DNA of 64,000 bases from positions 13,992,501 to 14,056,500 of the forward strand of contig CM042896.1 in the NCBI GenBank assembly GCA_023653625.1, given 5' to 3'. Below, piece by piece: positions 62,306 to 64,000 of this stretch. The notes under the pieces were generated by a model that ran no database searches, was not told the origin of the DNA, and saw only the letters and a list, made by a program, of their open reading frames with translations. This DNA is from Triadica sebifera. Taxonomy: Eukaryota > Streptophyta > Magnoliopsida > Malpighiales > Euphorbiaceae. Position 1 is the stretch's first letter, and each line of letters starts with the position of its first letter. A program made the position numbers and the translations under genes.

Positions 62306-63468
62306 CTAGCTAGACATCCTATCTCTAAGGCGAGCTACTTCCTCTTCGAGGCTCTTCATGCGAGACTCCATGAAATCCTTGAGGTTCTCTAACCTTTTAT
62401 CCATTGAAGCTTGCAATTGCTCGAACCGTGGTTTCAAGAGGTCAGCCACTTGCTGAGTCAAGTTTGGTATGGAGGTAGAGGATTGTCCCATTTCCTGCTC
62501 AACCTTTGGAGACGCCACCTCAACTCGAACTCTCTTCCTCTGCTGGATTCCTTAGAGGCCAGCTTTCAAGTCATCTGAGTCATTGTCCTCCCAAATGATC
62601 TCACCAGCAGTGTTGATGAAGCGGTAGTAGATGTTGTTCTCAAATACTATACAAACAGTCGCTCCCATTTTGATGAAGGAATCGACGTCTAGTTAGTCTC
62701 GAAGATGTGCTGGTATGAGATTGAAATGGTGTTCCTCTAGCTTCAAGTATCCTAGCTTGATGGCGATGTGAGTCACGTACCCGCCAATTAGAATGTCTTC
62801 GGAGGGCTTGGTGGCAATTGATAAAAGATGGTTTGCAAACCATCGAGATAAAGCCACTGTTAGGCTTCTTCGGGCCATCTCCAGGAGAAAGAGCTCTGAT
62901 TTTTTGATCAATCCATTGCTGTCTCCTCTTGCTAAAATGCTATAGGTTAGAAACCAATGCAAGTACTTATGCATTAGGGATCGAAGGTGGGTGCTCTTCG
63001 TCTTTTTGATGTCCCAGCTGCAGTCAAGCCCGAAGTGAGTCCAAACCTGAGTAGCATAGAACTCCACTTCACTCTCATTCAGGATACCTTCAAAGGGAAG
63101 GTTGAACATGTCTCCAAACTCTGTGGCAGAGAGGGTGTTCGGATGCTTACAAAGATTGAATTTCACTGTATTGATAGGAGAGACTTGCAAGGTGCTTAGA
63201 AATTCTAAAGTTGGCTCCCTTAGAGTTGGTTGATGGATATCAATGAATTCTTTCAGATGACAAGCCTGGAGTTGTTCCGTCATGCTTGTTCGAGGCCGAG
63301 TGTACGAATGGTTTGCCACTCAAATGATCTAGAGGAAAGGAGTGGCCTTTTCTTGAACACTGAGTATCTAGGATGACAATGCTCTGGAATAATGTTTAGA
63401 AGGTAATTAGTGTACCTTGTTAGAGCATGAGACTTCTTCCTTATACCCTTGGAGGAACCGGTTTCCAT
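62306..63468 (-). pseudogene. Extra 3' ORF with Athila ORF1-like domain and coiled coil
   Basis: The frame opens at 63468 (METGSSKGIRKKSHAL). A one-base-type frameshift near 63310 moves it into the 63319-62693 frame. Stops near 62692 and 62552 interrupt the rest, which ends at 62306. In total it is about 388 codons. The middle (about 62990-62760) reads STHLRSLMHKYLHWFLTYSI, LARGDSNGLIKKSELFLL, then ILIGGYVTHIAIKLG. This pattern matches the plant retrotransposon ORF1 domain of Athila-type elements (LHRF...T.FARG...E...L...GG.IT.IA..). The C-terminus (62520-62306) is a predicted coiled coil (FEQLQASMDKRLENLKDF, SRMKSLEEEVARLRDRM). Function is unknown. It sits where SIRE elements carry an env-like ORF, but no signal peptide or membrane segment is visible. 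Confidence 0.72.
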
Positions 63469-63559
63469 TTTGATTGAAAAATAAGCTTTTGAAGAGTGAG
63501 AAATTGGTAGAAATTTTGAGTAAATCCTAAGGTGATGTAATTTTTGATGATGGAAATTG

Positions 63560-64000
63560 TTTTTGAAGATATTTATAGATGGAATGAGTTGCTAGGGGGC
63601 CAGAATCTTCAAAATAGTATTCAATGGTGATAAATGAGAGAAGTTGGAGAGTTGGAATGAGAGGAATAACGGCAGAAATGTTATATAGCCGACATCTTCA
63701 CGGGCGTGAAAAACTAAGTCACATGCGTGAAGTGTCGTGTTCACAGTTTGCTGAAGAGACGCTCTACCCGTGAAAAGAAAGGTGAAATTATTCACGGTCA
63801 TAAAATTTAAAGGTAACGGGCGTGAATGATGAACTATCACGGTGGTGACATACAAGTCACGGGCATGAAGTATAAACTTCACTACTTGTGATCGTGAAAC
63901 AAAGCGTGACACAAAACGTGAATGCTTCTGTACGTTTTTGGTGGAAATGTTCACGGTCGTGAAAAATCGTCATGGGCGTGAACAAAGGGTTTCACGGGAC
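63560..64000 (-). other. SIRE internal non-coding region with palindromes
   Basis: Contains about nine TCACG-NN-CGTGA-type motifs (for example TTCACGGGCGTGAAAAA at 63698, TTCACGGTCGTGAAAAA at 63950). The segment near 63885-63960 resembles 38280-38360 (shared phrases GTGAATGCTTCTGT..TTTTTG). A minus-strand ORF at 63592-63954 reads these repeats and is not supported as a gene. Confidence 0.65.

Larger units (their letters stand above)
60590..64000 (-). mobile_element. Second SIRE-like copia, 3' end (continues off the window)
   Basis: Minus-strand order from the right edge: non-coding DNA with palindromes (64000-63560), an extra ORF (63468-62306), a spacer with two PPT-like tracts, then the 3' LTR (61759-60590). 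Pol would lie beyond 64000. Linkage to the copia family is shown by its LTR (homologous to LTR_C) and by the palindromic region, which directly follows RNase H in copy I at 38.1-38.6 kb. Confidence 0.75.

Noticed and set aside
63592..63954. 120-codon minus-strand ORF next to the extra SIRE ORF
   Set aside because: It translates the palindrome-rich non-coding region. The HAR/HSR-like repeats arise from CACGGGCGTGA motifs.

Overview
This looks like nuclear DNA of a eudicot plant. It is AT-rich and holds one intron-rich single-copy-type gene set among nested, decayed LTR retrotransposons. The only intact host gene I can support is a plastid aminodeoxychorismate synthase (ADCS), on the minus strand, with 13 coding exons between 21661 and 30263. 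Its spliced frame is 2766 nt (921 codons plus stop). The protein resembles ADCS of Malpighiales-like rosids, but I cannot name the species.

Layout. (1) 1-17323: a decayed minus-strand Ty1/copia element (Copia-1). Its upstream LTR (5626-17323) was hit by a small hAT-like MITE, and the MITE was then split by a Ty3/gypsy chromovirus (Gypsy-1, 6363-16186). (2) 17324-21300: a hAT transposase fragment, a copia gag fragment, and otherwise anonymous AT-rich DNA. (3) 21301-30850: the ADCS transcription unit. (4) 32528 to at least 60589: an old plus-strand chromovirus (Gypsy-2) interrupted three times. The insertions are a compound minus-strand SIRE-like copia (37036-49285, TSD GTACC), a third chromovirus (Gypsy-3, 50538-60505, TSD ATCTT), and another SIRE-like element that runs off the right edge (60590-64000).

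The most unusual structure is a degenerate palindrome, TCACG-NN-CGTGA (often TCACGGGCGTGA), found in dense clusters. It occurs in the LTRs of the SIRE-like copias, in their internal non-coding 3' region, and in the LTRs of Gypsy-3, which belongs to a different superfamily. The SIRE-like family also carries a 35-bp hairpin minisatellite in its LTR. Between pol and the 3' LTR it carries an extra sense-strand ORF resembling the Athila ORF1 domain. Another point of interest is a partial exon/intron duplication in ADCS that leaves a decoy 5' splice site in intron 12.

Apart from ADCS, every coding stretch I recognise is a transposon pseudogene with stops, frameshifts or deletions. LTR boundaries come from TG/CA ends, PBS/PPT context and target-site duplications read by eye. 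Percent identities were not computed.
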